NCBI GenBank assembly: GCA_009869945.1
Contig: WIXG01000465.1
Coordinates: 1 to 52,906 of the forward strand
Source: Mesaphorura yosii
Lineage: Eukaryota > Arthropoda > Collembola > Poduromorpha > Tullbergiidae
DNA: 52,906 nt
Reading direction: 5' to 3'
A model generated the notes under the pieces. The model saw nothing but the letters and a program-made list of their open reading frames with translations, did not search any database and had not been told where the DNA came from. Numbering within the stretch: position 1 is the stretch's first letter; the number at the start of each line of letters is the position of its first letter. Positions 1 through 10,902 of this stretch are shown piece by piece. The position numbers were made by a program, and so were the translations under genes.

Positions 1-2487
1 AATTCCTGAAGCATGCGATGAGAGCCGTAAAACAGCTGTTTGTTGAGTATCACAGCAGGGTCTCGCTCCGTGTTGGGATTCTCCTGTGCCTCGTACCGAA
101 TGCAATTCAGTTTTCCGTCGCAAAGAATGTTCATAAAGGTGGGCGTGAAACGGAGTAGACTTGTTCGGAACGGCTTGAGGAATGTGATGTTTTTCAAAAT
201 GTCAATGATAAGTACCATTTTCTCAGTCTTGGCCTGGCATTCGGAGTCGTATTCAATTCTTCGCCTTTTCGGTGTTTTCGAACTCGCAGAGGTTCCCGCG
301 ACAGATGTTTGCTCTTGTGCTTCTTTTGGTTCTAGTTCTGGTTCGTCTACCTCCATTTCAGCGTCCGAGAAGTCGGTCCGATGTTCTGCGAACAGCAAGT
401 CTTCTCCTTCGGTCATGGCAGAGTCGTCGTCGCTCTCGATTGAAGTTACAGGAGACACTCGTCCAGATGACACAGGACTGTATATATCGCTGCCGCCATC
501 ACTTACAAATCCACTGCTGCTACTCAGCGAGTGAGCCGGACTGCATCCTGCTGAACCGAGCCTTGGTGTATTGCCTTCGGCCTCTTCCAAGAAAGCTCTT
601 GACTTAAGCAAGCTCATAACTTCCTCCTGCACTTCGAGGTAAGTCGGACTAGTGCAACGATAAACTGGCATGTACTCGCAGCCTGTACTTTCCGTATGGA
701 CCGGGCAGAAAGTTTCGTCCAAACTCGATATTCGTTTGCTGAACGACTCGAATGTGCAGGTCTGGTATATCGTTTGCAATAGCTCTTCCAGAAGATCCAC
801 CAGCCCGTTCTCAACTAGTGTCTCAAGTCCTCCACCGAGCAGGCTCTGGAACAGCGTCAGAATGAACTGATGATACTTCTCTAATTCAGGAAGACGAAGA
901 ACTTTGATGGAAGCAAATATCCGTGGTGAGTACGGGAGCAAATATTTGCAAACTACTGCGTCATCCATTATCAATCCCTGCAGTAGTCTGACAAGATCGT
1001 CTATCACAAAATAATAAGCGTAATTAAAATCTGAACTTGGAAATAAATTGAGTGTTATTCACCAACCCAGCACTGGAATGTCCACCTCTTCGGCCAGTCG
1101 TATAAACACCACGTCATAAATTTTCATGTTCATCAATCTTGGGACGAGGTCCTTGATCGATGCCAGGTTCGTCAAAGTGTGTGTTATTAGCGAAAGGATT
1201 TTCGTGTCTTTGCATTCCTTAAGAGTGTCGACAAGATTCTGAAGAATTGGCTCGCAGTGGGTTTTGAACTAAAAGGAAGACATGATGAATTAGATTACAA
1301 GCTTCAAATCAAAGCGATAAGTTAAAACATCGAAAATTTAAATTACCTCAAAAAGTGCTTCGGCTGGCGCAATGCGAAATCTGACACTAAGAACATTCAA
1401 CGCCTTGAGAATTTCCACGGTTAAACTGCGAGCTTCGTCATTGGAAGACGGCACTCCTTTCTGCCACACCAGCATATCACCTAGGATCACGAGTGCATTC
1501 ATCCGCCATAGGGATGTTCTTGATTCGGCATCAGCACACAGGACTCGTACTGCACGAACGGCATTGCACAGCAATGGCTTCATGGCCAGAATTTCCAAAT
1601 AAACTGCGTGGTCCGTAGGTACTGTCACTGTTGAGGATACTTGCAAATGCTTGCTCATGGTTTGTATGGAATTGAGAATCGTGCTGGCCACACCACGCGA
1701 TAAGATCTGAAGACGACACTGCTTCTCGCTTGCAAGATTACCCACACATTTCAAAGCCTTGGCTTGGATTTCTGGAGTAACCGAAGTTGTTTTGCCTTTG
1801 TGATTCAATTTCAGAATTTTGTTCATGGTTAGTGGGACACTGCACTTAAAAGCCTACAAGGAATGAAAACACTGTTAATCATAGCCAAACTAGAAAGCAA
1901 GCTTTTTCTACCAAAATAGGATAACTTACCTCCTCTCTCGCAGTAGGATCACGAGCAAAACAGTTTGAAAGCATACTTAAGTTGTTGGACAAAATACTGA
2001 CTCGCTCGTTAATTCCCTTCTTAAAATGGTCCAATTCTGGATCTAGCTCCTCGTTAGCTTCATTACTCTGCTCATGTTTCAATGAATCAACAACATTTCT
2101 GACGACCAGCATCATCGCCTCAAGAACCCCAGCTTTCCTCAGCTTGAATTCCACAAATTCTCCAGAACCGGAACCCACGGGTGACAAGTATGTATGCGTT
2201 CGCAACTGGTCCAGGTACTTCCCATACTTTAACGTGACGTTGATGTTATTGGCGCTGGCAGTTAAGTTATCTTGATGTTGGGTCGCCTTACATTTATGCG
2301 AGTACATCAAAACCTTCTGCATGAGATAATTCAGCTTGGCGTCGAAATCTCGGGCGTCTGGGCGTTGGCGACGATGGCAGACACCGCCAGAACTGGAGGA
2401 GCTGCTGCTGTGACCACTGCCACTACCCCCAACGCTATCGATGGCAGTGCTGCTCCTTTTACGTTTCTTGCACTTGACGCCTTCCAT
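1..2487 (-). CDS. Armadillo-like helical protein (ARMC5-like candidate), 3'-truncated by window edge
   Basis: The model has four exons: 2487-1930, 1853-1347, 1268-about 1067, and 1000 down to base 1, which stays open to the edge. The start is the ATG at 2487 (A at -3), encoding MEGVKCKKRKRSST, a basic nuclear-signal-like stretch followed by a Gly/Ser-rich tract. Exons 2-4 hold repeated short Leu-rich amphipathic helices of the armadillo kind, such as ALKCVGNLASEKQCRLQIL and ILSLITHTLTNLASI. After about residue 360 comes an acidic, Ser-rich disordered stretch with a basic KTPKRRRIEY motif, then more helix. The overall look (ARM repeats, then a Ser/acidic linker) recalls ARMC5, whose BTB domain would lie outside the window, but this is a weak family guess. 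The exon 3 donor is uncertain: GTTGGT at 1066 keeps the frame, whereas the better-looking GTGAAT at 1062 creates a stop with the acceptor used. Confidence 0.6.
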
Positions 2488-2831
2488 ATTTATGCATGTA
2501 AACCACAACCTTCGAGTTAAATAACTTAAAATCTTAAATGGATGCGAGTATTAGAAGCAGCATTATATTAAATAGGTTTCGAGTTATCACTACTATCACG
2601 TTATCACGCATGCATGGTCAAATTCAGGCATTTTAGTCGAAAATATGCTTAATTTGACTAAATGAATCGTAGTTTCACATGAAGACGAAAATACTCCAGA
2701 TTGAACCCGTCCGCTTCTTGTATACGAAAGCTTAGTGCTTTGTTCAACCTTGCTTCCCGTTCATTCAGGAATTCTGCAATGACAGAAAATGAAGTCTGAA
2801 GGTAGAAAGGCGCATGTATCAATGGGGATAG

Positions 2832-2837
2832 TTTATT
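2832..2837 (-). terminator. Polyadenylation signal of the tetraspanin gene
   Basis: TTTATT on the plus strand reads AATAAA on the minus strand, about 60 bases after the tetraspanin stop codon. It lies in an AT-rich 3' UTR. Confidence 0.5.
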
Positions 2838-2860
2838 ATTAATTGAGAGTCCTGGATACA

Positions 2861-2892
2861 ATAATAATAATAATAAATTAATTATTAATTCG
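2861..2892. repeat. Short AT-rich (AAT)n microsatellite
   Basis: About five AAT units are followed by AAATTAATTATTAATT, in the 3' UTR of the tetraspanin gene. It is a simple-sequence tract with no other visible role. Confidence 0.6.
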
Positions 2893-2895
2893 CTT

Positions 2896-4418
2896 TTAGT
2901 GCTGCTGACTAAGCAAAGGAGTTTTAGCATCCGAAGTGACTTGCGCCTTTGGCGACTGCGACTCCTCCAAGACTGCTTTTGCCATCACGTCACCGTCGGC
3001 CATCGCTTCTTCGTACTGCTTCAAGCTGAGTGATACGATCAGTTTGTAGAGAGCCAGACTGATAAAGTATGTGCACCAAATCAGGACAAGTTCGAGTCCA
3101 CCATACAGGAGAACTTTATTGTACTCATAGTTGAAGCAGCCTGCCGTCCACACACTCGAGCTGGGCACTACTCTGCCACTCCCGCAATCACCGCCGCTGC
3201 TCCGTGTCACGTCACAACACGATGGCGGATAAAGCCCACTTGTTGACTTCCAATCGCCGTAGTCAACTACACCGCAACATTGAGCCTGAAATAATAGCAT
3301 GACATGAAGCATCTGCGTCTCTGCTTTAATTTGGTACCGGCCAGCGACGTAAGGTTTACAGTGGCTTGGGTAGCCTCCCAAGTTGGAGAAATTTTGTAGT
3401 TATCAGCCTCGATTTGGATTGTCGTCTGCATTCGGTCTCGTAATCCGCTAAGATCGATTGCAAAGTAGACGGAGACCACAATGAACGAAATTATGAAGAA
3501 GAAAAGATGCCATCCCAGGTTGGCTCGCATCTGTAATCAAGCGCAAGGCCGAAAATAACAAAGGCATAATTTCCCATCTCCGTTCCTTACGTTCAGGACT
3601 GCAGTGTACAAGTTGAGCAATGGCACAGGCAGCAGACACCAAATACCGTTGATAATTGTCATGATAAGAATCATGCTTGCAATGATAGGAACGCAAGGCA
3701 GTGTATAAGACGAGGTCCAGCAGTCGGTCGCCAGTTTACTGGCACCAGAGCCTGTGTCGTTGCTGGCGCACTCTTTGACGTATGACGCAGATCCGAACGG
3801 ACGGAGTAAGCTCTCCCAGGCAAATGTGTGCGGCATTGTGTAGTTGACTTCCAGGAGGAACAAAATCCAGGCGCCGAGCAGGCCCTAAATACAAACCACA
3901 AAAAATCACATGCAATGATGCCTGACCATTGAGCGCTGACTGGGCTTGCACAAGTTGGATTCTTAGGCTATTGCGGGGTGTCCCCTTAGGCTATTTATAG
4001 CTCAGGTGAGGAGGGTTCATTGCGGTGTGGCAGTTAGGGTTCAGGATTTTTGCTAGCGATAACATGACCTGCAATAAAATGTGTTCTGCAGTAACGTAGC
4101 CCCGCGATAAATTTTTCCACGATAACTTGTCGATGGCACTAACCTGGCACTGCGATAATTTGACTTGGCGATAAACTTGTCGCGATAAATTGTTCTCACG
4201 ATAATCGGGCCGCGATAACGAGTCGTGCAACGCGCAAGTTGGGCTGGGTGAGGCCGCACGCTTACCATGACGCATAGAATCAGGATCCAGGCGACAAAGT
4301 AGCCCCAGCAGCATACCGCGTAGTACGTGCTACAACCTTTGGATTTTGTGATTTCATTATCTTGGACGAAGATAGGCGCTGGGAAGGGCTGAGGTAAAAC
4401 TCTCCACAGAATTGACAT
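2896..4418 (-). CDS. Tetraspanin family membrane protein
   Basis: Four exons, all joined in phase 0: 4418-4266, 3884-3591, 3530-3360 and 3285-2896, giving 335 residues. Four hydrophobic segments are visible: about 33-66 (across the exon 1/2 junction), about 110-140 (PCVPIIASMILIMTIINGI), about 157-175 (GWHLFFFIISFIVVSVYFAI) and about 250-275 (LELVLIWCTYFISLALYKLI). Between the last two lies the large extracellular loop with the tetraspanin signature: CCG, then PPSCC, then a final GC just before the last helix. The cytosolic tail ends in LLSQQH. The loop between helices 1 and 2 is about 45 residues and contains two Cys, long for a tetraspanin small loop, so the first half is divergent. Tetraspanins organise plasma-membrane protein assemblies; the partner here is unknown. 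Confidence 0.85.
4057..4218. repeat. Cluster of eight CGATAA motifs in tetraspanin intron 1
   Basis: Eight CGATAA hexamers, all in the same orientation, begin at 4057, 4105, 4120, 4153, 4169, 4183, 4199 and 4213. Several extend to GCGATAA or CGCGATAAA. They lie in the intron between tetraspanin exons 1 and 2. GATAA is the core recognised by GATA-type zinc-finger factors, so a GATA-responsive intronic enhancer is possible. A degenerate minisatellite is the alternative. Confidence 0.5.
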
Positions 4419-5321
4419 TTTCGCAAATGTGTGAGAACTGAGACAGTCTGTTGAGTTCTTTTGTAACGAATATAAAAATGTAAATGGTGGAGGATGACTC
4501 AAAGCCGTCTAGCAACTAGTAACTGGCTATTCTAGCAGCAGGATTGACAGCATGCACTTGTACCAGAATTCGAATCCCACATCCTAACCGCAACAGAGTA
4601 AGAATGGAAATAACAGTGAGAGGCGACCGAGACAATTAGTTGCGATTGTGGTTTGTGGCTATGCCGTATTCGCAGTTGTAGTTGCTGGACTCTTGATTCA
4701 TTACTATCTTGTCAGCACTGACAAGCTCAAGGTGATATTGCTTCGTGGGCTAAATCGCACTTGGTTATCATCACAACAAACAAGACGAGGTGCGCAAAGA
4801 GTCTGGTGATCGACCGACGGAATCCACGCGCGCTCCACTGGCAGAATCCAGCTTCCAGGTTCAATATTGACAACTGATTAAGGCGAAATGTAAACATGAA
4901 AAGTTGAACTACGAACAACCAATTGATGACGAAGGTTAACAAGCGGAACGAATCTCATCTCATGCGTGTTTGTGTTTTGTGTGTCGTCAACTCTTTCGAA
5001 ATGAAATCGACGACTTGACTTGTTGACAATTGTCATTGCCAGTGTGCAATGCTCAATTCTGCTTTGTCTTAACTTTCAATATAATTGCAATTTGAATGGA
5101 GTGTCAAACTGGGGCAATTGTCAAGCATTGAATTATTGAACATTGGAATGGGTTGCGAATTACGATTTTGAACGAAAGTATCACGAATCCGAACATTGAA
5201 TACCAAATCCACCCACACAAAAACGTGAGACGGTCCCGCAAACTTTTGAAAGATGCCAAAGATCAATGCTCGTCACACGATAATTAGTTAACCATTTTCT
5301 TTTCTTCACAAAAAGGATGAA
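4419..5321. other. Intergenic region, no gene seen
   Basis: This lies upstream of the tetraspanin start and downstream of the next minus-strand gene. It is moderately AT-rich with scattered stops in all frames. Nothing was recognised beyond possible promoter sequence for the tetraspanin. Confidence 0.6.
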
Positions 5322-5327
5322 TTTATT
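5322..5327 (-). terminator. Polyadenylation signal of the 1209-residue membrane protein gene
   Basis: TTTATT on the plus strand is AATAAA on the minus strand, about 30 bases after the stop codon at 5356. Confidence 0.55.
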
Positions 5328-5355
5328 CAGGTAGCTTCAATAATAAAATGCTTCA

Positions 5356-8300
5356 TCAAGTATAAAATCCTGATTTAAGACCTGTGCCAAACTTTTTCTT
5401 GATCGTACTACTGCCGGCGCTCTCTGAAGCCCTGTAATTTTTGGCCCCATCCTTTTTCACCAGCGTGGAATGCAGTTCTTCAGCCAGGACCTCCGAACCC
5501 GTCGTTCGAATTCCCAAAATGTCCAACGTGTCCGTATTGGTCGACTTCTTCGCAGTGGACGACGCCGAAGCCGACTTGATGCTCGCGGTCGCATTCTTCA
5601 TGGCCTGCTTCCTGATCGCATTGAGCTTCGTCACAATGTTCTGAGTAAACGATCCAATCTGGTCTGGAATCAAAGAGCCCAATAATGAAGATGAAGATCG
5701 AGTCGAGTCGGTTCCTCGTGCCTGCGCAGGCTCGTTCTGTGAGCCGTAAGGCGCTCGCACGCGAGTCGCCGTCGCAGTGCTTGCACTGGAATGCTGATCG
5801 TGGAGCAAGTGCTGTGGAATGTTACCCGACAGCAAGCTGAGCAGATGAATTCCTTGCGTGATGGTGTTGTAATTGCCTTGCGGTACCGAAGTCGATGCTG
5901 TCCCACCGGGAGAGTAAAAGTTTGCGAGTGCAAGCGTTGGGTCGTTGTAGTTGATCAGTGCGACGGAGGGAGTTCCAGGCGGTGCCCCGTACGCGGTGGC
6001 TGATGCGATGGGTACCGAAATGTAACTACTGGCCAAATCCAATGGAATACTTCCAGGGGCCAGCCTTTCACCTTCAAGGAAGTAGTTCGTGCTTTGTTGA
6101 TTCGGACTCTGGTTCGATGGCAGGCCGAGTCCTGCATACGCGCCTGCCGATGTTGGCGATCCAAGCACAGACGTGGTCGACGGTGGCGTGTACGGGAACG
6201 CGTAGGGATTGGTGGCAGTTGTTGCTGCCCCCTCCAATCCCGACAAGTGAAAAGTACGTTTCGTCAAATGCATCTCGGCTGCAGGTGTCGTAGCTCCACC
6301 GTAATTATTTGCCGCGGTGGGCTCTGGGGTTTTTGTTAGAAACTGGGAGAAGTCGAAATTGTCAAAGTTTGAGAGTTCGGCCAAGTGTGAATTTGTGGCG
6401 ATACCAAAGTTTGAGCTAGGATTCGCAGCGGCTGGAGCGAAGCTCACACCCATGCCCAATGGAGCCAGAATGACGTTGGCTTGCGAATGCGAATTTGCCT
6501 GCACATTCAAATTGCTCAAGAATCGGCTGACTTCAGGACTCAGAAGTGGATTGTTGTATGGCTTGTTGCTCCCGGTGTCTTCACCATGAGTATGAGTCAT
6601 GGGCGCAAGCGGAGTAGCAGAATAGTATGGATTCGAATCCGAGCTCAAGCGAGGGCTGATGTCGGATTGAGAGTGGGTGGGGAAGTGAGCCGTGTACGGT
6701 TGAATCTGAATCGCTGGCGCAATTGTCGTCGTAGAGGTCGGTTCCATTAAATAAGAATATCCATAATGGTTGTGGTTCTGCATGCCGAGGTCAGGACTCG
6801 AAGATGCTGAAGATGGAGGCGATGAAGGCACAAATGACTTTGCTGGGTCATCGACTTGAATGTATTCCACCTTCGAATTTATTTTCGCTCGCGCATCATT
6901 AGTACGGTCGTCTCCACCCTTCTCGTCATGAAACTCGTAAAGTTTGCTGAACGATGATGTTGTGGAAGTTGTTTTGACTGGAAATGGTCTCGGTCGCGGT
7001 GTGGATGTTGTATGAAGTTCAGGCTCATGTGGTGGCAACATCGCTGGAGTGTGTGTGTGCTCATGATCATGACTCGCGTGATTATGACCGTTTCGGTTTT
7101 GATTATTTTGCCGTTCTGGTGCAGCACGCGTAGTTTCTTCTGCCGGATACTCCACAGGCTCAATTATCACGACCGACCCTGGCTTCGGCGTATACATTCG
7201 GTCATGGATCCTGATTCTTGGCGGCTGCTGATGTTGATGCGCATTGTTGTTCATGTTCATCTTACGCCCGTACACGTAAGAGGAATCATCGTTGACAATC
7301 TTTCGTGTATGTCCACTCGCATTCGAACTCCCACCTTGTCGTGGGTCATGAACGTAGACGTTACCTCGTACGGTCACAGATGCCTCATAACCAGGGTCAT
7401 GTCGATGCCCGTGCTCATACTGTTGCCGTTGCGGGTATCTTTGTGACCACGTGTTGTCGTCCTGCTCCTGCTCATTCCCACGATTCACCTCATTCCCATT
7501 CTCGTAGTCTTCGTCTTCATCGTCAAACAAGTCAGTCTGCAGCTTGGCAACGACTGGCACGTCGTTCGAGTGCTCCACTTTGGTATTCAAATTCTGCACA
7601 GGTGCTGGCTCATAATGGAATGGATTTGCGTAATCAGCAGACGATGGCGGAAGCGGAGCTTCAGTCGAGGAAGACGACAGTGGTGACGGTTCAGTTATTT
7701 CACTTGTCGAAGCGGCAGCTGGTGCTATTGTGGTGATCCCATCGATGATGACTGAATGCATAAGAATTAAATCATCATTTAAGGTGCTCTTCACTGAAGA
7801 AGATGGAACCTTAGGAGTCGAAGAAGTGAAACTATTGAGCATGCCCCTCGCGATTTCAGACGCAGCAGCAGCACCTACTCCTTCATCTGCACTCGATGGC
7901 GTGTAAATTGGTATTGTAAACGAAAGCCCATTGTTGCCGTGCGCATTGTTCAGGTGCTGCACGATATCTGCTGCATTGTACTGCTCTTCTGGCGACGACG
8001 ACGCAGTCGCTGAGCCTGAGCTCGGGTTGAATACGAAATCTTTTGGGGGTAAAACTTTCACTTCAGATGGTGGAGAATCGCTGTACTGAAATTGCTCCTG
8101 CTCGCCTGCAATCACCTGCTCGTGTTCATGATGGTGTTGATGTAATCCTTTGTCTTTGCTCCGTTGTGCGAAATCACTGATTTCATTCAAGAAGTCTGAA
8201 TTCTCTTCAACTTCACGGTCTCTCGAATTACTCACGCTCACGTTGCCTGTGGCTTTAGCCGTAGTTGTGGCTGGGGCAAATTCATTGTCAGTGCGCGTGG

Positions 8301-9205
8301 GATGGTAGGTTGTCACACTGAACTCTGGTTCTCGTTCGTGCTCAGATTTCTGATTTTGACCCGTGTCAGCGACAATTGAAGAAACGGCACTTGGCGATAC
8401 CGAAGATGCTGATGGACGCGGTTCAAGTTCATGAAGCAGTGATCTGTACTGATGCACAAGGCTTTTACCTTCTCGCTGGACGAATCGTACCGGTTTACTG
8501 AAAACACGTTCCTTCTCCGATTGCAAGTATCCCACAGCCAAGATTATAACTGCAATTAAGGACAAAATATATGTAAAATCTTATAAATGAAACAATGCAC
8601 GGTTCAAAAAGATTAGACTTTTTAGAATGTAGAGGTACTGACATGGCTCGAGTCGAATGCCAATAAGATTGGAAAAGGCACTTCATGCAAGTCAAGTAAA
8701 AGTTAATTCGCTAAATCATTTTATTCACGTGCGCAGTTAATTATCGGCTTTTACTAATGCAGGGCTTACTTGTCATTGCAAGGATGCTGGCTCCAATCGT
8801 GGTGCCCACACATCCCAGCTTGCTCCATGTACACCAGTGCCTGCGTCGTCCACCGATAATCAGGCTGTTCTGGTCGTCGTCATCGTCCTCGTCGGGCACT
8901 CGACGTCCGAATCCACTTGTAATAAGCCTCGCCCCACGCCCGCTGTGCTGCCAGGTGGATTGTCCAATCGCACTTGGGCTGATGACTTGCGTGGCAATCG
9001 CGACATTGTGTCGCGCAGTAAAATTATCACTGAAACTGTTGCTTTTCCGTAACTCACACAATTTGGAGGTCGAGGACCTGCAACCAGCAAGCGTCGTGGC
9101 CGTGCCTGCGCTGGGATTCGGCAAATGACGATGGAGATGAAGTCGCTTGCCAAACGAAGCTGTTTTCCTGGTGCTGAAGGTTACGTTGTTGCTCCTTCCG
9201 AACAT
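5356..9205 (-). CDS. Uncharacterised large single-pass (type II) membrane protein with low-complexity ectodomain
   Basis: Two exons, 9205-8770 and 8549-5356, join at GTAAGC/TTGCAG and encode 1209 residues. The start is the ATG at 9205 in the context ACAAAATGT. Residues 1-135 are hydrophilic and Ser/Arg-rich, with an acidic EDDDDDQ stretch and then GGRRRHW. A single hydrophobic segment (GCVGTTIGASILAMTIIILAVGYL) spans the splice junction at about 130-153, with positive charge on its N-terminal side, predicting a cytosolic N-terminus and an outside C-terminal 1050 residues. That part is compositionally biased: Ser/Thr/Pro/Ala-rich, with His-rich runs (HQHHHEHEQ, HNHASHDHEHTHT) and Asn/Gln. I see no Cys-rich or enzymatic domain. 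It could be a mucin-like or extracellular-matrix-associated surface protein. The function is unknown and I recognise no family. Confidence 0.75.
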
Positions 9206-10809
9206 TTTGTCAGTCTGAGGCTCTCGAACCGAGTGCAGTTTGCAGTACACCCAAAGATTTAGTTCGATGCGTGTAAAATGGGATTTCGTGATCTGCAATT
9301 GCGAGTGAAATCACTTTACGACACCGTAAACGTTCTCATCCTCGTGGTAGCATCTCGATCTCACACATGCTCACTACCCAAAAAGTGAATCTGTGAAAAC
9401 GAAAATACCTTAAAAATAGTACACAAGTACAATAATCACAGTTAACAGTAATCACAACAATTAGCAAACAAATGCACAAGTGACTTGATTACTCCGTACT
9501 TAGCTATTTACTTACGTGATTGTGATTGTGATTCGCATCGCAGAAGAAAAGAAACTCACTCACGACACGCACATGAGGGATTTAGCAAATTGCGGCACCA
9601 AACCAAAGCCAAAACCAAAACCCAGTGAATCTGAAGCCTCAGTTCTGTGAATTAGCGTAAGTGTCACTCACTCGTAAGTCATAAAGCTGCAATTTGTAAT
9701 CCAATTTGCTCTTGCGAGAATTTGAGTTTAGTGCATGACTGAGCTGATTTTATTTTTCTTTAATTACGGTTAAGAAAGGAAGAGACATGAGACAAGAAGA
9801 TTACGAAACGAGATCGCGTCGAAGCAGCAACGTGCCTGTACGCTTGGGTTTTGTTTTCGCTTTCATTCCTGCACAGTGCACAGTGCACGGGTTTGTTCGT
9901 GTGAATGGCAATAATTATGTGCATTATAAATATTTTTCATTATTATCATTTTATCATTTGAGTTTGGATGTGCCTCTTCCGTATTATCATATCATGTTTT
10001 CTGAAATCCTCATGTATCAACAGTCCAGCTGACCTATCTTTTAAGGAGCTGCACGTATTAGATTTTAAATGCGAGTTTATTCGAACAACGCCGTACTCCT
10101 CTCATTCAAACTCAGAAATCGGAAAATAAGAACCATAATATTTCCTTATTACCTTTCGCTGGGAACAATGCTCTTGGAACAATTTTTCCAGGAATAATTT
10201 ATTTGAAACAATTATCTTCAGATATTTTCACAAGAAATCATTTGGTTGACGCTTCCCGTGCTTTTATTAATCATCAATATTTCAATTTCATAATTTATAA
10301 CCAGATTGCAAATGGTCATGTGTAAATGTCATTTTGATCGACTGGAACAGCCTGAACTTTGTATTTCACAGCCAGAAACCAGAAAAAACGACCACTCGGA
10401 TTTTTACTCTTCAATTAATCGTATACTTATCGCTTGAACACATAGATTGCATAATGGAGCCAATAGTCGACCCGTGCTACAGTCATTGTCGCTGTCACTG
10501 TCGCAGTGATTAAAACAAAGGAGATTGAATCGTGAGCAGTGACTCAGAATCTGAAATTGCATCTCTTTGGGCTGATTATCAATCATTCTGAATCTCAAAC
10601 TCACTCAATCTCAGCCCATCATCAATATTTGCTCGTCATCTTGACTCATGATTCTGATCCGCGTGATCACGGAAGAACTGAGCGACTGCAAATGACAGAA
10701 GAGAATTAAAAGTATAATCAAACTGCTGACTCGAACTGTCAACACTTGCGACTCGAATTCGTTTTCTTCCCGAAATGGATTGGATTCCTTTCCTTTCTCG
10801 TCTCGAGCT
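9206..10809. other. Intergenic region between divergent genes
   Basis: About 1.6 kb separates the divergent membrane-protein gene (minus) and cuticle gene (plus). It should hold both promoters. No coding exon or RNA gene was recognised. Confidence 0.55.
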
Positions 10810-10816
10810 TATATAA
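10810..10816 (+). promoter_or_regulatory. TATA box of cuticle gene 1
   Basis: TATATAA lies 93 bases upstream of the start codon. An initiator-like GTTCAG lies about 35 bases downstream, the usual TATA-to-start-site spacing. TATA promoters are common for insect cuticle genes. Confidence 0.65.
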
Positions 10817-10902
10817 ACATCACAGCAGGCAGCAACTTCTAAGAGTTCAGCTGAGCGTCTTTCGTAAAACACTGAAAGCACTAGCGTCAGACGAGTTTTA
10901 TA

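Noticed and set aside
1062..1066. GTGAAT at 1062 as the donor of exon 3 of the armadillo-like gene
   Set aside because: Joined to the acceptor at 1001 it makes an immediate stop codon, while the weaker donor at 1066 keeps the frame.
7012..7736. Long plus-strand open frames opposite the 1209-residue protein
   Set aside because: They are antisense shadows of a biased-composition coding exon; their residue make-up mirrors the opposite strand.
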